DNA of 64,000 nt from Dacryopinax spathularia (GCA_037974965.1 JBBPFI010000007.1:992001-1056000), one strand, 5' to 3'; counted from the stretch's first letter, positions 45,113-55,426 are shown. Made by a program: numbers and translations. Notes: generated by a model from the sequence alone, not told the origin.

Positions 45113-45599
45113 TCACGCCGCCAACAGTACCTCCACAACCGTGGTGTCTACCTCCTGCATGTGAAGCAATATCGTATCTCCGTCGATCATGGTCCACTTT
45201 GTCACGAGAACCGCGCCCTTCCATATACAGTCCGTTAGTTCCATGACCGGTTCGTTGATATGTCCCCTGATTTGCTCCGTGTACATAACGCGGTAGAAAT
45301 TCTTCAACTTGAGAGTTGTGCCTGGAATGTAGTTCAAGCGGGCTTGGTATGCCTCGCTCCACTTGGGAATAACATCCGTGACTTTCGGCACTAATTGCGA
45401 AACGAACCCTTCCGTTACACCTCGTACACATTCGACCTTCGCCAAATGGCCTCGACAGCGATCTGGGCGGAATACCATCGCCATTACCGTATCTTCGCCC
45501 TGCACACGCTTGAGATACATGGGGGCGGGGAGTCTACAAACGACAGTAACGTACGGGCACGAGCATCCCCAGGTGTTGGCGGTCGAGGTAAATGTCCAT
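45113..45599 (-). CDS. Cargo gene 3: unrecognised 146-aa protein
   Basis: Two exons (45599-45555 and 45508-45113), 46-bp intron. The protein starts MDIYLDRQHLGMLVPRVQGE and continues with VMAMVFRPDRCRGHLAKVEC, a KVTDVIPKWSEAYQARLNYI segment, LKLKNFYRVMYTEQIRGHI and strands near the end (GAVLVTKWTMIDGDTILLHM). Strand-rich composition with short basic loops would suit an OB-like fold, but this is not shown. A second frame (44961-45431) overlaps it; it is Gly/Arg-rich and looks like a shadow. Confidence 0.55.
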
Positions 45600-45860
45600 G
45601 GTTACTACTTTCTCCTCACTCAAAAGGCGTCTCTTTTAAGTCGGCGAGCCAACATCACACCGCCTTCAAGCCTCTAAACCAGTACGCATTGCCTTGACTT
45701 CATTACGTTGTCTCATCATTTGAGACCATCTGTCAAAGAAGAACTCGCGCCCCCACTTTGCTCATCGCCTCCGTGCCTGAACGCGACACGCTACCAGCTG
45801 CGCGGAGCATAAATATCGCTTATACCGACCTACGCTATTATTCAAGTCCACTGGAACTCG

Positions 45861-46605
45861 ATGTCTTTACTCGACTCACCGCCTCACTATGTCGTAGACG
45901 TACCCGCTCGGGTGGGAGATGAAGCGGTATCTATGATCTACGCTCCGCCCATAATCATTCCGACCGATTCCTAGGTGCCTACCGATCGGGGCGTTATGTA
46001 TCACATCGTGCCCACCCTCGCTGTTAGACCTTTGCACCTTCCGATCTCTCAGGTGCGCCACATACTGGCGCGACTACTTCGCTGACTCTTTTGCGAAGGC
46101 AATGCGCGTTCAGACCACCGTCCATCTACACGGCCTTCTCGTACCTCTGGAGGAAGCACCGCAAATCGTTACTCTGCCCTTCACGTTTGAATTAGACCTC
46201 AACAGCTCCGCGAAGCTCTACCATCTCGCCGTCCAGTCTTGCATCCAGGGACCATACGCCCACCACTACTGCGTCCATCGAACCCGCGACGATCTAACAG
46301 GCAGCAGGCGAACGAACTCCTATCACGTGATATGTGAACATCGAACCACTAAACCTGTTTCGCGCGCTCGACGAGCAGCGACAGGTAAGGCACCACTACC
46401 CTCGTTGATGTCGGAGTGGAACGGCTCAGTACTCGTGCTTCGATACCTACGATGGGAGAAGCTCACGCCAACCTGCCTAGACTATGGCAGTGTTACCAGC
46501 TCCGATGTAGTTGAGATCTTGAACATGTTAGGAAAGGGGCTCGCAACCAAAGAAGTACAGCCTTGTCATGCCCTGTACGATGTACTGCACCGTAGCGCTA
46601 CCTAA
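45861..46605 (+). CDS. Cargo gene 4: unrecognised 207-aa protein
   Basis: Three exons (45861-45899, 45975-46052, 46099-46605). Start MSLLDSPPHYVVD, then VPTDRGVMYHIVPTLAVRPL, then AMRVQTTVHLHGLLVPLEEA and a globular part (LPFTFELDLNSSAKLYHLAV, then YHVICEHRTTKPVSRARRAA), and WNGSVLVLRYLRWEKLTP near the C-terminus. The end is uncertain: a further intron from 46551 would swap the last 18 codons for a different tail. No family recognised. Confidence 0.5.
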
Positions 46606-46895
46606 GACACCATGTACTCACGCCCCCTCTACGCAATTTGATGCTTTCGTCGCGCACGGCATTCAGGTACGAGACACGCCTGTTCTTGCTCTGCTTCTGC
46701 TCCACCACGCACAGCGTGTGGCGCTTCCTTGGTAGAGACGTACAGCTTTCATTTGCCTCTGCTATGATCGTCTGCTGCTCCTGTTCCGCCACGTACCTGA
46801 TTATGCGCTTTACGCGCGACTGTGCTAGAAGGCGCATCTTTCTTCGGGCGTGCTATAAAGGACGCTCTTATCTGGGCCCATCTTTTCCAAACAAA

Positions 46896-47559
46896 ATGGC
46901 ACAGAAGTCTCCCTCTGTTAACACTGCGGCTCTCGACAATCGCTGCCCAGCCTGCCCCCCCTCCGCTATCATGTACGTTGGCGAGCGAGCGCTTGGCGGT
47001 TCTTTGCTAACATCCCACAGCAAGACACCAAGCTGTGGATTGACGCCTTGTACTAGCTGCGCTCCTTGGCTCGCGCATTTCGGCCACCAACTTGACTCCT
47101 TCCTCCACGCAACCAATGAAGCCACTCCTGAGTACGCACTTGCATGCTCTCTACCTGTAACTTACTCAGGGCTTCTACAGCGCCGACAGCAGCGACGGAG
47201 ATCTGTCTCTCACTGACTCCGCCAATTCTCCTCCTCCTTTCCCACAGCCTTCGTACTCCACCGACTCGCCTAACCATCCCGGCGAACCAACCTACAGCTC
47301 TTACCCTATGTGCAACCCACCACACGCGTTCGACTTTTGCCCGCCGCAGAATACCTGGTCGCCACCTGCCACATCTTTCTTCCACACGCCATACACATCC
47401 AACGATCCCTGTATTAAGGACCTAGCGAAGACTCTACGCCACATACGCCGTCATCAAAAACAACACAGCAAACTTCTCAAGCGCATGGCCCGTACAGCTC
47501 GCCTGCGTACGTTGCGCTCGAAAAAAATGCTAGGGTCGCTGTTACGAACCATAAATTAG
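46896..47559 (+). CDS. Cargo gene 5: small Cys-rich protein with a basic C-terminus
   Basis: 188 aa in three exons (46896-46972, 47021-47131, 47181-47559). A TATAAAG box lies about 40 bp before the ATG. The N-terminal 60 residues have a Cys pattern RCPACPPSAI, then CGLTPCTSC, and a helix HFGHQLDSFLHATNEA, as in a small zinc module. The middle is Ser/Pro/Tyr-rich. The C-terminus is strongly basic (LRHIRRHQKQHSKLLKRMAR, then RLRTLRSKKML), suited to binding DNA or RNA. No family recognised. Confidence 0.6.
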
Positions 47560-47726
47560 CCCTATGCACAATGTACCATGATATAGTCTCCTTGTGATTC
47601 AGTATATTCCACGATGCTTACATAACGTGCGGCTGTGCTGGAGGCAAATGTATGACTGGCGCTCCTGTGGCTGAGCTGTCGTATCTCTTTCCCTACCACC
47701 ACCCCTCTCCTGCTAACAAAGCAAAC

Positions 47727-50140
47727 ATGGCTTACCTCTCTCTTACTGCTGGCGCCGTTCGCTACATGTTGATAGGCAAAGTCGCTGAGTATACCTGTGT
47801 CCTTCAGGTCAAGGAGAAACTGTCGTACAAGATAAATGTTCGCGACGGTATCATACAGCACTTGTATGCGCATACATCATCCGCAACGACGTCCACCTAA
47901 CTCTCTGTAGTCTTGTCCTTAGCGACGGCAAACACTTCACGACCTGCGTCATCCACCCAGACCTTTTCCCCCTCATTGTGGACACAGCCAATCTGGCAGA
48001 CATTCAGCAATTTTCCATGATAAGGGTCGAAGGCTTCGTCCGTGTCAGGACCGAGTCTGGACGAATGTGCGTGCGTTTCTTCCAACACCCGTCTCCTGAC
48101 TGACGTGCACTAGTTCCATCATCGTCACCAACATGAAGCACATCAAGCATATGACTGCTCTCAAGGGCTTTCCTACAGAGCTCGTAATTAAGGACGCTAA
48201 GTCCACTTCCAATACGACTGCTTCGCAAAACCGCTCCTCCCGCGAAGTCCTCGAGAAGGCGTTTAGTAAGGAGCTACTCCCAGAGGACGGACTCGATAAA
48301 CCAGTCTCGTACTGCGTCTTTACCAAGCCAAGCCGCACCCTTCCAACTGCCGAGTCATCGTACGAGCGCCTCCCTATCGCTCGTATTACTCCTCGCAGCA
48401 CTAAGTACGCCTCTACCAAACTCCCCCGCCCTATCTAACGCACGCCAGATTCTGGGTTACCGGCCGTCTCACTCGCAAGTCCCCCGTCTCGGAGTATGAA
48501 ACGAACAGAGGAGCAGGCGTAAGACAACTGCTCACAATTCATGACAACACGGTATGCCTCCCGTCTCCAACCATGACCCCGCTCATCCTGTTAGGGAGAA
48601 ATTGGCTGCGTAGTCTGGAAGTCTGCTACGGAACTTAGCAACGTATTGACAGTAGGCAACGTAAGCACACTCACCTCCGCCCAAGTTCGCTCTCTTACTT
48701 CAACAGGTGTATAATTTTCACAACGGTTCTACAATCGCGAGGAACGGCGGATACAATCCAATTCCCCATGAAGCTCAGCTCTGCTATAACCCTGGCGCCC
48801 GTTTTGAACCCGTGCGATAGTTATTCTACGTTCTCCGCTCATTCTTATCCCATGCAGGTGGAGGACGATGGCAGTATCCCGCTTCACTGGTTCAATATCA
48901 TTCCAATCTCCGACATCGCAGACCTTCGCGAAGGCAGCTACTGTGGTACGCCATCCGTTCCCTCCGCATCTTAGCCTCCCTTATCTCTCCTGTCCAGACA
49001 TCCGAGGTATCATTACGTCCGTGGGCAAGGGCGTCAAATTCCGCCCGAAAGGCGGCGATGTACGGAGAGTAATCTTCTCAGATGCCATTGCTAACAGTTG
49101 CGCAGCAGAATACGCCTACAAGCTTCCTTGATGTCTGCGTCGTAGACAAGTCGTGCTGTATGGTCCGCATTTGTGTCTGGCAAGACTTCCGTGCGGACTT
49201 CGAAGGATGCGAAGGACGTGCCGTGTCCATCAAAGGCTTTAAATGGGACTTCCATCTTGGACCCAGTCTCATGACAAAAACCGGCCGTACCTTCGTGTGG
49301 TACGACGAGGACGACCCGTCCCACAAAGATCTCCTCAAATGGCATGCACTCCTACTTCGCTGGCTGCGTCGCCTTGCTAAATGACCCACAGGTACGCAGG
49401 CGCGAAGGACTCGACTTGGCATCTCCTGTCCGGTCTGTTTACCGCTGCGAGTCGCAAACCCACCAACGCTACCGTTCCTGTCAACGAGATCTCTATTGAA
49501 GAAGCTATGGAGCGTGGTCTCGGTAAAAGACACGAGGTCGACACGTTCATTCTCATTGCGGACGCCACGGTCGTCCCGGATGCGGAGATAGGTTACCACG
49601 CATGCATAGACAAAGAGTGCCATAAACGCGCTCGTTATGATCCGCAAGCAAAGACCTGGCGTTGCGAATCTTGCAACCTCACCTTCTTGAACCCCCGCTT
49701 TCGGTGAGGCCTCCCATCCACCGATGGATTTCTACTAACGTGACACCTCACAGCTACCACCTGTCCATAGAACTCGACGATGGTAGCCCCACAACCCAAA
49801 TCTGCGCGGCCTTCGACGAAGTCGGCAAGAGTCTCTTCGGTGACATGGCCGTCAGTCTAGCCAGGCTGCAGAAGAGCGACGATGTATGCACCTCGACCTT
49901 CCCTCCGCCTCTACTAACACGCTTTTGTAGCCCGCCGATCGAGAGGAATTCGAAGAATACCTCAATCGCGTAGAAGGCCGTTACCGTGTGACCATAGACG
50001 CTCAGACGAACGTGAAAGAGCTTAGCAACGGCCAGGTACGTGCTTTCTCTTCGCATGCAGCACTTACTCATTCCGTTCAGACCTTCATCAAGGAAAGCTG
50101 GGTTATCTCGAGCATGATCCGCGACGTTGACGACGACTAA
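47727..50140 (+). CDS. Cargo gene 6: replication protein A large subunit (RPA1-like), complete but diverged
   Basis: Single-strand DNA-binding protein of 619 aa. Thirteen exons join in frame: 47727-47863, 47911-48066, 48114-48404, 48449-48551, 48595-48660, 48707-48811, 48858-48945, 48998-49068, 49106-49341, 49392-49703, 49754-49883, 49931-50035 and 50081-50140. Domains: RPA-N (LSLTAGAVRYMLIG, VLQVKEKLS, LVLSDGKHF); DBD-A (KFWVTGRLTRKSPVSEYE, HDNTGEIGCVVW); DBD-B (FNIIPISDIADLREG, DIRGIITSVGKG, MVRICVWQDF, VSIKGFKWDF); DBD-C with a zinc ribbon C-x4-C-x13-C-x2-C (YHACIDKECHKRARYD, then WRCESCNLTFLNPRF). Length matches RPA1, but identity to the usual eukaryotic blocks looks low, as expected for a transposon-borne lineage. 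The intron at 49342-49391 has a GC donor. Confidence 0.88.
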
Positions 50141-50560
50141 CGACTTTAACGACCCTCCACGGCCTCATCCATCGCATCCTGTACCATTACCGCACTGCAT
50201 CACATCACAACAGCAACTTGTACCAACGCCAATTGTACCGTCTTGCTTCTACCCTACGCACGGATTCTGCCCCCTCAACATGTAATACCTTTCCGGACAG
50301 TCCTAATCAATGAAGTCTTCTGCCTTCTTTACCTCCCAGTCTCCTGGTGTGCAGAAAATTACGGAATCGGCGGAGGCCATGGCAGCTATTTAAAGGTACG
50401 CAACTCTCCACACACACACACACGCTACCTAATAACGTTCTTCTCCCAGACGCCCGCTCATTTCGCGGCCTCTCTAAGCCCTTCGGAAGACTCAAAACCC
50501 AGCTAATGTGACTAGCTACACACAGCGCCTACAACACATACGATCAAGCCTTTGGGGGGG

Positions 50561-51093
50561 TTAGGGTTGAACCCTAACTTTCTACTGCAACACTGAGTGC
50601 GCGATTATTCCACACACCCATTATAACCGCTCTGACCTTTCTACCTCAGGGCAAAACCATACCAATGTACTGCAACCGCGTACAACCCTTCGACGCACGA
50701 TATGGCTGCACAGAAGATAAATGACTAGGGTTGAACCCTAACCCTGCCTCCACACCGACCACACCAGGGATACTTCTCTCATTCATACCGCATTACTACT
50801 CACATGTGTGTTTTAGGCCAAGCAACGAAGGAAGCCGATATATTCCCAAAACCAAGAGGACTTAGGGTTCGACCCTAACTCGTCTCATGTTACCCAACTT
50901 CCTCGTACCCAACTGAGTTAGGGTTCAACCCTAACTCACGTCCGACCATGCGTAAATCACGCCCTACCATCTTTCGCACACCATGCCGCATCTTCTACAA
51001 GTACGTTCTTACCTTGCATAGTTTGTACTCACGCTGACCTCCCATTCAGCACGCCGTGATCCTTAACCCGGGTGAGTTAGGGTTCAACCCTTA
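50561..51093. repeat. Five palindromes of inverted telomere-type units
   Basis: Copies at 50561-50577, 50725-50741, 50862-50878, 50918-50934 and 51077-51093. Each reads TTAGGGTT, one or two central bases, then AACCCTAA, with at most one or two changes. The fourth copy extends to a 25-bp palindrome (TGAGTTAGGGTT, C, AACCCTAACTCA). TTAGGG is the usual fungal telomere unit. Confidence 0.85.
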
Positions 51094-51289
51094 CTCATGC
51101 CTGACCATACCTAAGTCACGCCCTACTACCATTCCCACACGCAATTCGATCTACTCCAGCGAAGTATAACCTCGACTTTACTATTCTCCTACAGTTTTGT
51201 CTCCATTTTAAAATCGCTCACCCTTACCATTCATTACACTGACGTCCCCTTTCAGAACGCCATACCGTACGCCAAGTCCCTACCCTACC

Positions 51290-51505
51290 CCACTCTACGA
51301 GACGCGTCCTGTGGACCCTACTTCACGCCACTCAAGATCCGCGTCCAGCAACGCCACCTATCGACCCTAGTCCACGCCACTCGAAATCCGCGTCTAGGAA
51401 CGCCACTCTGCACGACGCGACCTTAGGACCCTACTCAACGCCACTCACAATCCGCGTCTAACAACGCCACTCAAGGGCCGCATCCTATGGACCCTATCTC
51501 CGACC
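51290..51505 (+). repeat. Diverged direct repeats, about 60 bp
   Basis: A unit of the form GGACCCTACT..CACGCCACTC, then AATCCGCGTCTA, then AACGCCAC occurs about three times (starting near 51313, 51363 and 51426), with a partial fourth copy to 51500. Spacing is irregular. Confidence 0.7.
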
Positions 51506-51684
51506 GAAAATACATCCGCCCGCGCTCTCTAACTCCGAACTACTTCTCGACCTCACTGTCGCCACTATCTTCTCTCTTACCACTCGACTCCACATTATAC
51601 CAGCAACAAAAGCCATACCTTAGTTCGTAAGTAGTTTCTTTCGTTGATATCTTCGCTAACTTATGCTAATGTATCTAATAGAAC

Positions 51685-52445
51685 ATGCCTGGCACTACTC
51701 GCGGACGGAGGAACAATAGTGGGAGGGACAAGGTGCGCCCGCCCTTATTTCTATCTCTCTCATACGTGACTCACGCCTCATTAGAACAACAAAAGCAACA
51801 AACGCGCGGCCAGTGGCGAAGGAGGAGGTGCGAATAAGAAACGTAGGACGACGGATAGGCCGGAGGATCAGGATATGGACGACGCCGAGTTCGCGGTGCG
51901 CCCTACTAACGTTGTTTCACCTTCGCACGCTTAATATATGCGCCCAGCCCGGCCACAACATCAACAACTCTAACACCTGCGCTGCTAACAACGGCACTAC
52001 CATGGGTGCCGACACGGTAAGCACATCGACTGCACTTACCTCGTGCACAAGCTTACGTTTATGTTAGCTCGCCCCTACTACCGGTGCTGCTCCTACTGTC
52101 GCCCCTACTACCGGTGCTGCTCCTACTGTCGCCCCTACTACCGGCACTGCTCCTACTGTCGCCCCTCTTACGTCGGTCGCTGGTCCTATGGTCCCCATCA
52201 TGCCCGCGACCATACTCAGCCACCCTAACGGCGACTTCAACGCCCTCCTGAACACCAACGTTCCCCAACTGCGCGAGAACTACTACCAGCTCAGTATTCT
52301 CGCTCTCCAGACCCTCGACCACATTCGCCAACTCAAAGGAGAAGTGGACGCAGCCAGCGATGAAGTCGAGAGCGTTACGCAGCGCCTCAATCGCCTGCAG
52401 ATTAAGTACGACGAGCTCCTCGAGGAGCACCAGCGTCGCACTTAA
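51685..52445 (+). CDS. Cargo gene 7: basic protein with APTTGAAPTV repeats and a coiled coil
   Basis: 201 aa in four exons (51685-51732, 51785-51895, 51948-52016, 52068-52445). The N-terminus is basic and Gly/Asn-rich (MPGTTRGRRNNSGRDKNNKS, then ANKKRRTTDRPEDQD), a clear nuclear signal. Three tandem decapeptides (APTTGAAPTV) follow. The C-terminus is a coiled coil (YYQLSILALQTLDHIRQLKG, SVTQRLNRLQIKYDELLEEH). Not recognised. With the left coiled-coil gene it could form a scaffold, but this is a guess. Confidence 0.65.
52071..52160 (+). repeat. Coding minisatellite, three 30-bp units
   Basis: Three tandem copies of a 30-bp unit (begins GCCCCTACTACCGG), near-identical; the third has one change that turns Ala to Thr. 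Length polymorphism between strains is likely. Confidence 0.9.
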
Positions 52446-52689
52446 GCAACGCCTCTTCAAGTCCCACGATTCCTTAGTATGACTTACCGTGTTGTATGCT
52501 CGTCCTGGTCCCTTAAGGTCGTTAGGAATAAATAGCAATCCTCGTCGCCCGTTAAAGTTCCTCGCGGATTCGTTTCTAACTTAGCCTGGTTTTACATTAC
52601 TAAACTACGGTGACTAATTACGGCCTACTATTCTATTGCTCCCGTTGTCCAGGTTCGCGCGGAGCGGATGACTATCGCAGACAATGCGA

Positions 52690-53035
52690 CAATGTTACTT
52701 CATTCCTCCCACTCCCCTCGTCCAGATTACCCTGTGACCGCCTCCCATGGACCGCACTGGCTGTCCTCCAACGGCTGTCCCTTCGTCCTCCGTATCTCTG
52801 CAATATTTGCTCAGGAGTCAGCCTTGTCGTCCCCGTTCACCACATTCCTCAATTGTCTACATACGTCCGTTCTGATCAGTGATCGCGCTTCAACTCTTTG
52901 CAAAATCTGTCTCATTGCAATGATGAGGCCAAACACTACAATGCTCGCCTTTAACAATCACGACCTTCGTCAATGGCGCTACACACCTTCGAGTCCTCTG
53001 TACCGTAACTCTACAGCCGCGGCCGCTCTACAGGG
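52690..53035 (+). repeat. Third, diverged copy of the fold-back arm
   Basis: Matches the 3' two thirds of the left arm (32870-33130): the blocks CACTGGCTGTCCT, GCAATATTTGCTCAG, GTCCCCGTTCACCACATTCC and ACCTTCGTCAATG appear in the same order. It ends within about 30 bp of the stop codon of DUF7918 gene E. Confidence 0.75.
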
Positions 53036-53061
53036 CCCACCGATTACACTGGGGATGTTCC

Positions 53062-54327
53062 TCACGTCAGGTCAATGACTTCCCCCTTCTTGAAGAATAA
53101 GTGCGCATTGATTTCCTCCCTTTTGAACGGTTTGCCGCGATCATCAAAGTCTTCCCATTTTGACCTGCTCGTGGCGGCACGGGCTTGTAAGAGACTAAGC
53201 TGACTCTTCGTGGAAGTCAGCGGGTGTAGGAGGCAAAGTCGAAGCAACATCTCACCTGCAATGCCGAGATATGCTCATACAGAATGAGCGACTCGGTCTT
53301 TGAAGGAGAGAGTTGTCCGTCTTCTGGGCTTCCCTGCAGGAGTTGCGTTCGTGAAACTGGAGCCCGTCAACCTCCAGAGTGTACTCATGCGCCTCCGCCT
53401 GCATCTGATTACAAGGCTTTGCTGAGGGGATATGCTCGCTAATCAGCATCCCATTAGAGAGTAAGTTGGTCCCAACCCACGCATGATACCATCCGCGATC
53501 AGCACGTCTTGAACCGAATTAGCACATCCCAGCGCGGAAGATAAGCGGGCTCACCTTCGGGCCGATAACGAAAGATAAAGACGTAAGGCTTGGTATCATT
53601 ATAAGTGAAGCCACGCGCAGTCAGAGTGACTGGTTCAGCAACGAATTTGGTCGTATACCTGTTCAAGGTCGTTGAGCCAGAGAGAAGTTGTACCTCACTG
53701 ATCAACACACTGAACACGATGTCCTGCATATGCTTTTGTCGCTTCATGCACGGGGTTGGCGGGCGGTGAGGGTTGGAACTTGTCGACCTCTTCTTCGTTG
53801 TCTTTGCATGTGCCCTGGTAGGCTTTGATTTTTATAATTCCAAGCGCCTCAATAGTATTCGCATCCTCCAATGGTCCAGAATCGCTGTCTGGGCATCACG
53901 GTATTAGCGTAGAAAAAGGGGTGGGGGTGGGGATGGGGGTTTAGCGGAAGGAGCACCTGTGGTGATCACCCGAGCAAATGAATACAGCCCAAAGGTGTTG
54001 CGGTCAACGTATCTTCCTGCGCTGCTACCATGCAGACCAGCTTCGCGATCCTGGACACTCCCTCCGCCAGGGCGACCATCAAGGGTGATCCACCACGCCG
54101 TGTCAGGTGACAGGCAACATCTCAACCAGTGGATGACAAAGTTCTTGTGAGATATAGATAAGTTAGAGGGTAAGCAGTAGGAGGTCTGCGCATATACTTG
54201 CCTTTCCTGCCTCAGACGGGATCCAACACGTCACCGTCCTTTCCTTCTCATCCACCTTGATTTGATACTCCGTCAGCCTCTGGTTATCAATCTCGATCCA
54301 AGCGTCGTATTCGCCGATGAGTGGCAT
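53062..54327 (-). CDS. DUF7918 family protein, paralog E
   Basis: Fifth family member, about 30 kb from D and on the other strand. Exon 1 (54327-54202, 126 nt) codes MPLIGEYDAWIEIDNQRLTE and CWIPSEAGK. Intron 1 (54201-54144) begins GCAAGT instead of GT, a GC-AG intron with an otherwise ideal donor (AAG|GCAAGT), at the same place as in the other copies. Exon 2 codes NFVIHWLRCC and WWITLDGRPGGG. Later blocks are LGIIKIKAYQG, NPVHEATKAYAGHRVQ, KPYVFIFRYRPE and DVLIADGIM. The tail has SKWEDFDD, FKREE (a weak PsiKxE) and FFKKGEVIDLT at the end. The join at about 53720-53680 could not be resolved cleanly, so a damaged exon there is possible. Confidence 0.75.
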
Positions 54328-55426
54328 GTTGTGCTGTGATAGACTTCCGAGGGATCAGGTGAGAAAGTGACGGTTGGAAGGGAAGAAGCGTTCAGTAGCA
54401 CGAGCGCAATGACACTTCTTAAAGGCGCGCTTCGGTGGCCACGTGACTCACGTCTACAAATCCGGGCGGAGTTCTGGCCCGCGGAGTGATGTGCTTCAAG
54501 ACGGAACCTCTGCGTGCTCAAGCTCGGCTGATTGCAGGCATGCAAGACATTTCCCTCTCAATAACCAAGCGGTCGCCAAAGAGCTTTGTGTGAGTTGACA
54601 GCTCCTGGTGACTCAAAGACGATTATTGGCAGCTTGAATTAGGCGATGCACGACGGGTACGAGACCGTGTCAGAACCAGACCGGAACCAGAACAGAGGCA
54701 GAAAAGAACCGAGACCGAGTGCTCGCAACATTGTGGAACGGTTTTGGAGCAAACCGGACTGTATCCATCCGTGCGCCTACTGCAAACCTGTGAATATATG
54801 ACCTGTATATACAGTCAGCATGAGCCGCGCCAACGTTGTCCTTCACGTACTAGTAAAACACCCTTGATGTGATTCTATCACCACGATTCAGCCCTTCCAT
54901 GCTATTCTCGACTCGGACGGGAGCCAGCTCGAACGACAGTCCAGGGTTGATCCATCAGCCGGCGACGGGAAAAGTGTAGAAGGCGCAAGGAGAAGAGGCC
55001 TAGTAGGTCACCTATGATTGATGCAGCGCCCAAAGCAGGCGTCGTCTGAGAGTAGAATGTAAACAACTTCGTAACTTCGTAACTCGCCGAAGAGTAGACG
55101 CTCAGAGGTCGCCCAAGACCCGACGAGCCCAGGGAGCCGCCCTTAGGTCTCCACCACAGCTCGCCTACAAGAAATGCGTCGAAAACTCGTTCACTGATTG
55201 ATCGCCTCGCTTTCTCTGGATACATAATCGTCAAACTACCCTCACATGTCTCGAAAGAAGAAAAGTAGCGCCCGCCCTTACACATGACCATGAATTTTGA
55301 ATGCCCCACACTTCACCTCTCTGCCCAGTGACCAAACGCCAAATCCCAGCTATAGTCCATCATAAACCCCAGAAAGCCTTGCGAGCCCGCCGACGCCTCG
55401 CGGGCTCGCTCCGCTCGCTCGCCCGC
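54328..55426. other. Intergenic, 1.1 kb
   Basis: Upstream region of DUF7918 E and 3' flank of the siderophore synthetase gene. A 135-codon minus frame (55309-54902) has no domain and atypical composition, so I do not call it. Confidence 0.4.

Larger units (their letters stand above)
50141..51684. other. Repeat-rich non-coding region of the Helitron cluster
   Basis: 1.5 kb with no gene. It holds five palindromes built from inverted TTAGGG units (50561-51093) and diverged direct repeats (51290-51500). It could be a replication, packaging or regulatory region of the element, or a promoter for cargo gene 7. Confidence 0.55.
35195..52445 (+). mobile_element. Large Helitron-type element with gene cargo (minimum span)
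   Basis: Core evidence is the intact RepHel gene at 36.5-42.4 kb. To its right lie seven tightly packed small genes on both strands, including a diverged RPA1. To its left is a divergent coiled-coil gene. None is a recognisable chromosomal housekeeping gene, and the intergenic DNA is unlike that of the flanks. RPA-like genes in Helitrons are known from plants. The TC 5' end and the CTRR 3' end with its hairpin could not be fixed by eye, so these limits are only the outermost genes of the cluster. Confidence 0.6.

Noticed and set aside
44961-45431. 156-codon Gly/Arg-rich minus frame
   Set aside because: It overlaps cargo gene 3 in another phase; its composition is typical of a shadow frame.
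47562-47873. 103-codon minus-strand frame beginning MRIQVLYDTVANIYL
   Set aside because: It is antisense to the first two RPA1 exons, which carry recognisable RPA-N blocks on the plus strand.
50561-51093. Internal telomere or chromosome-fusion scar
   Set aside because: TTAGGG units are inverted pairs separated by unique DNA, not tandem arrays meeting head to head.
54902-55309. 135-codon minus frame
   Set aside because: No domain, no matching exons, and composition unlike neighbouring genes.
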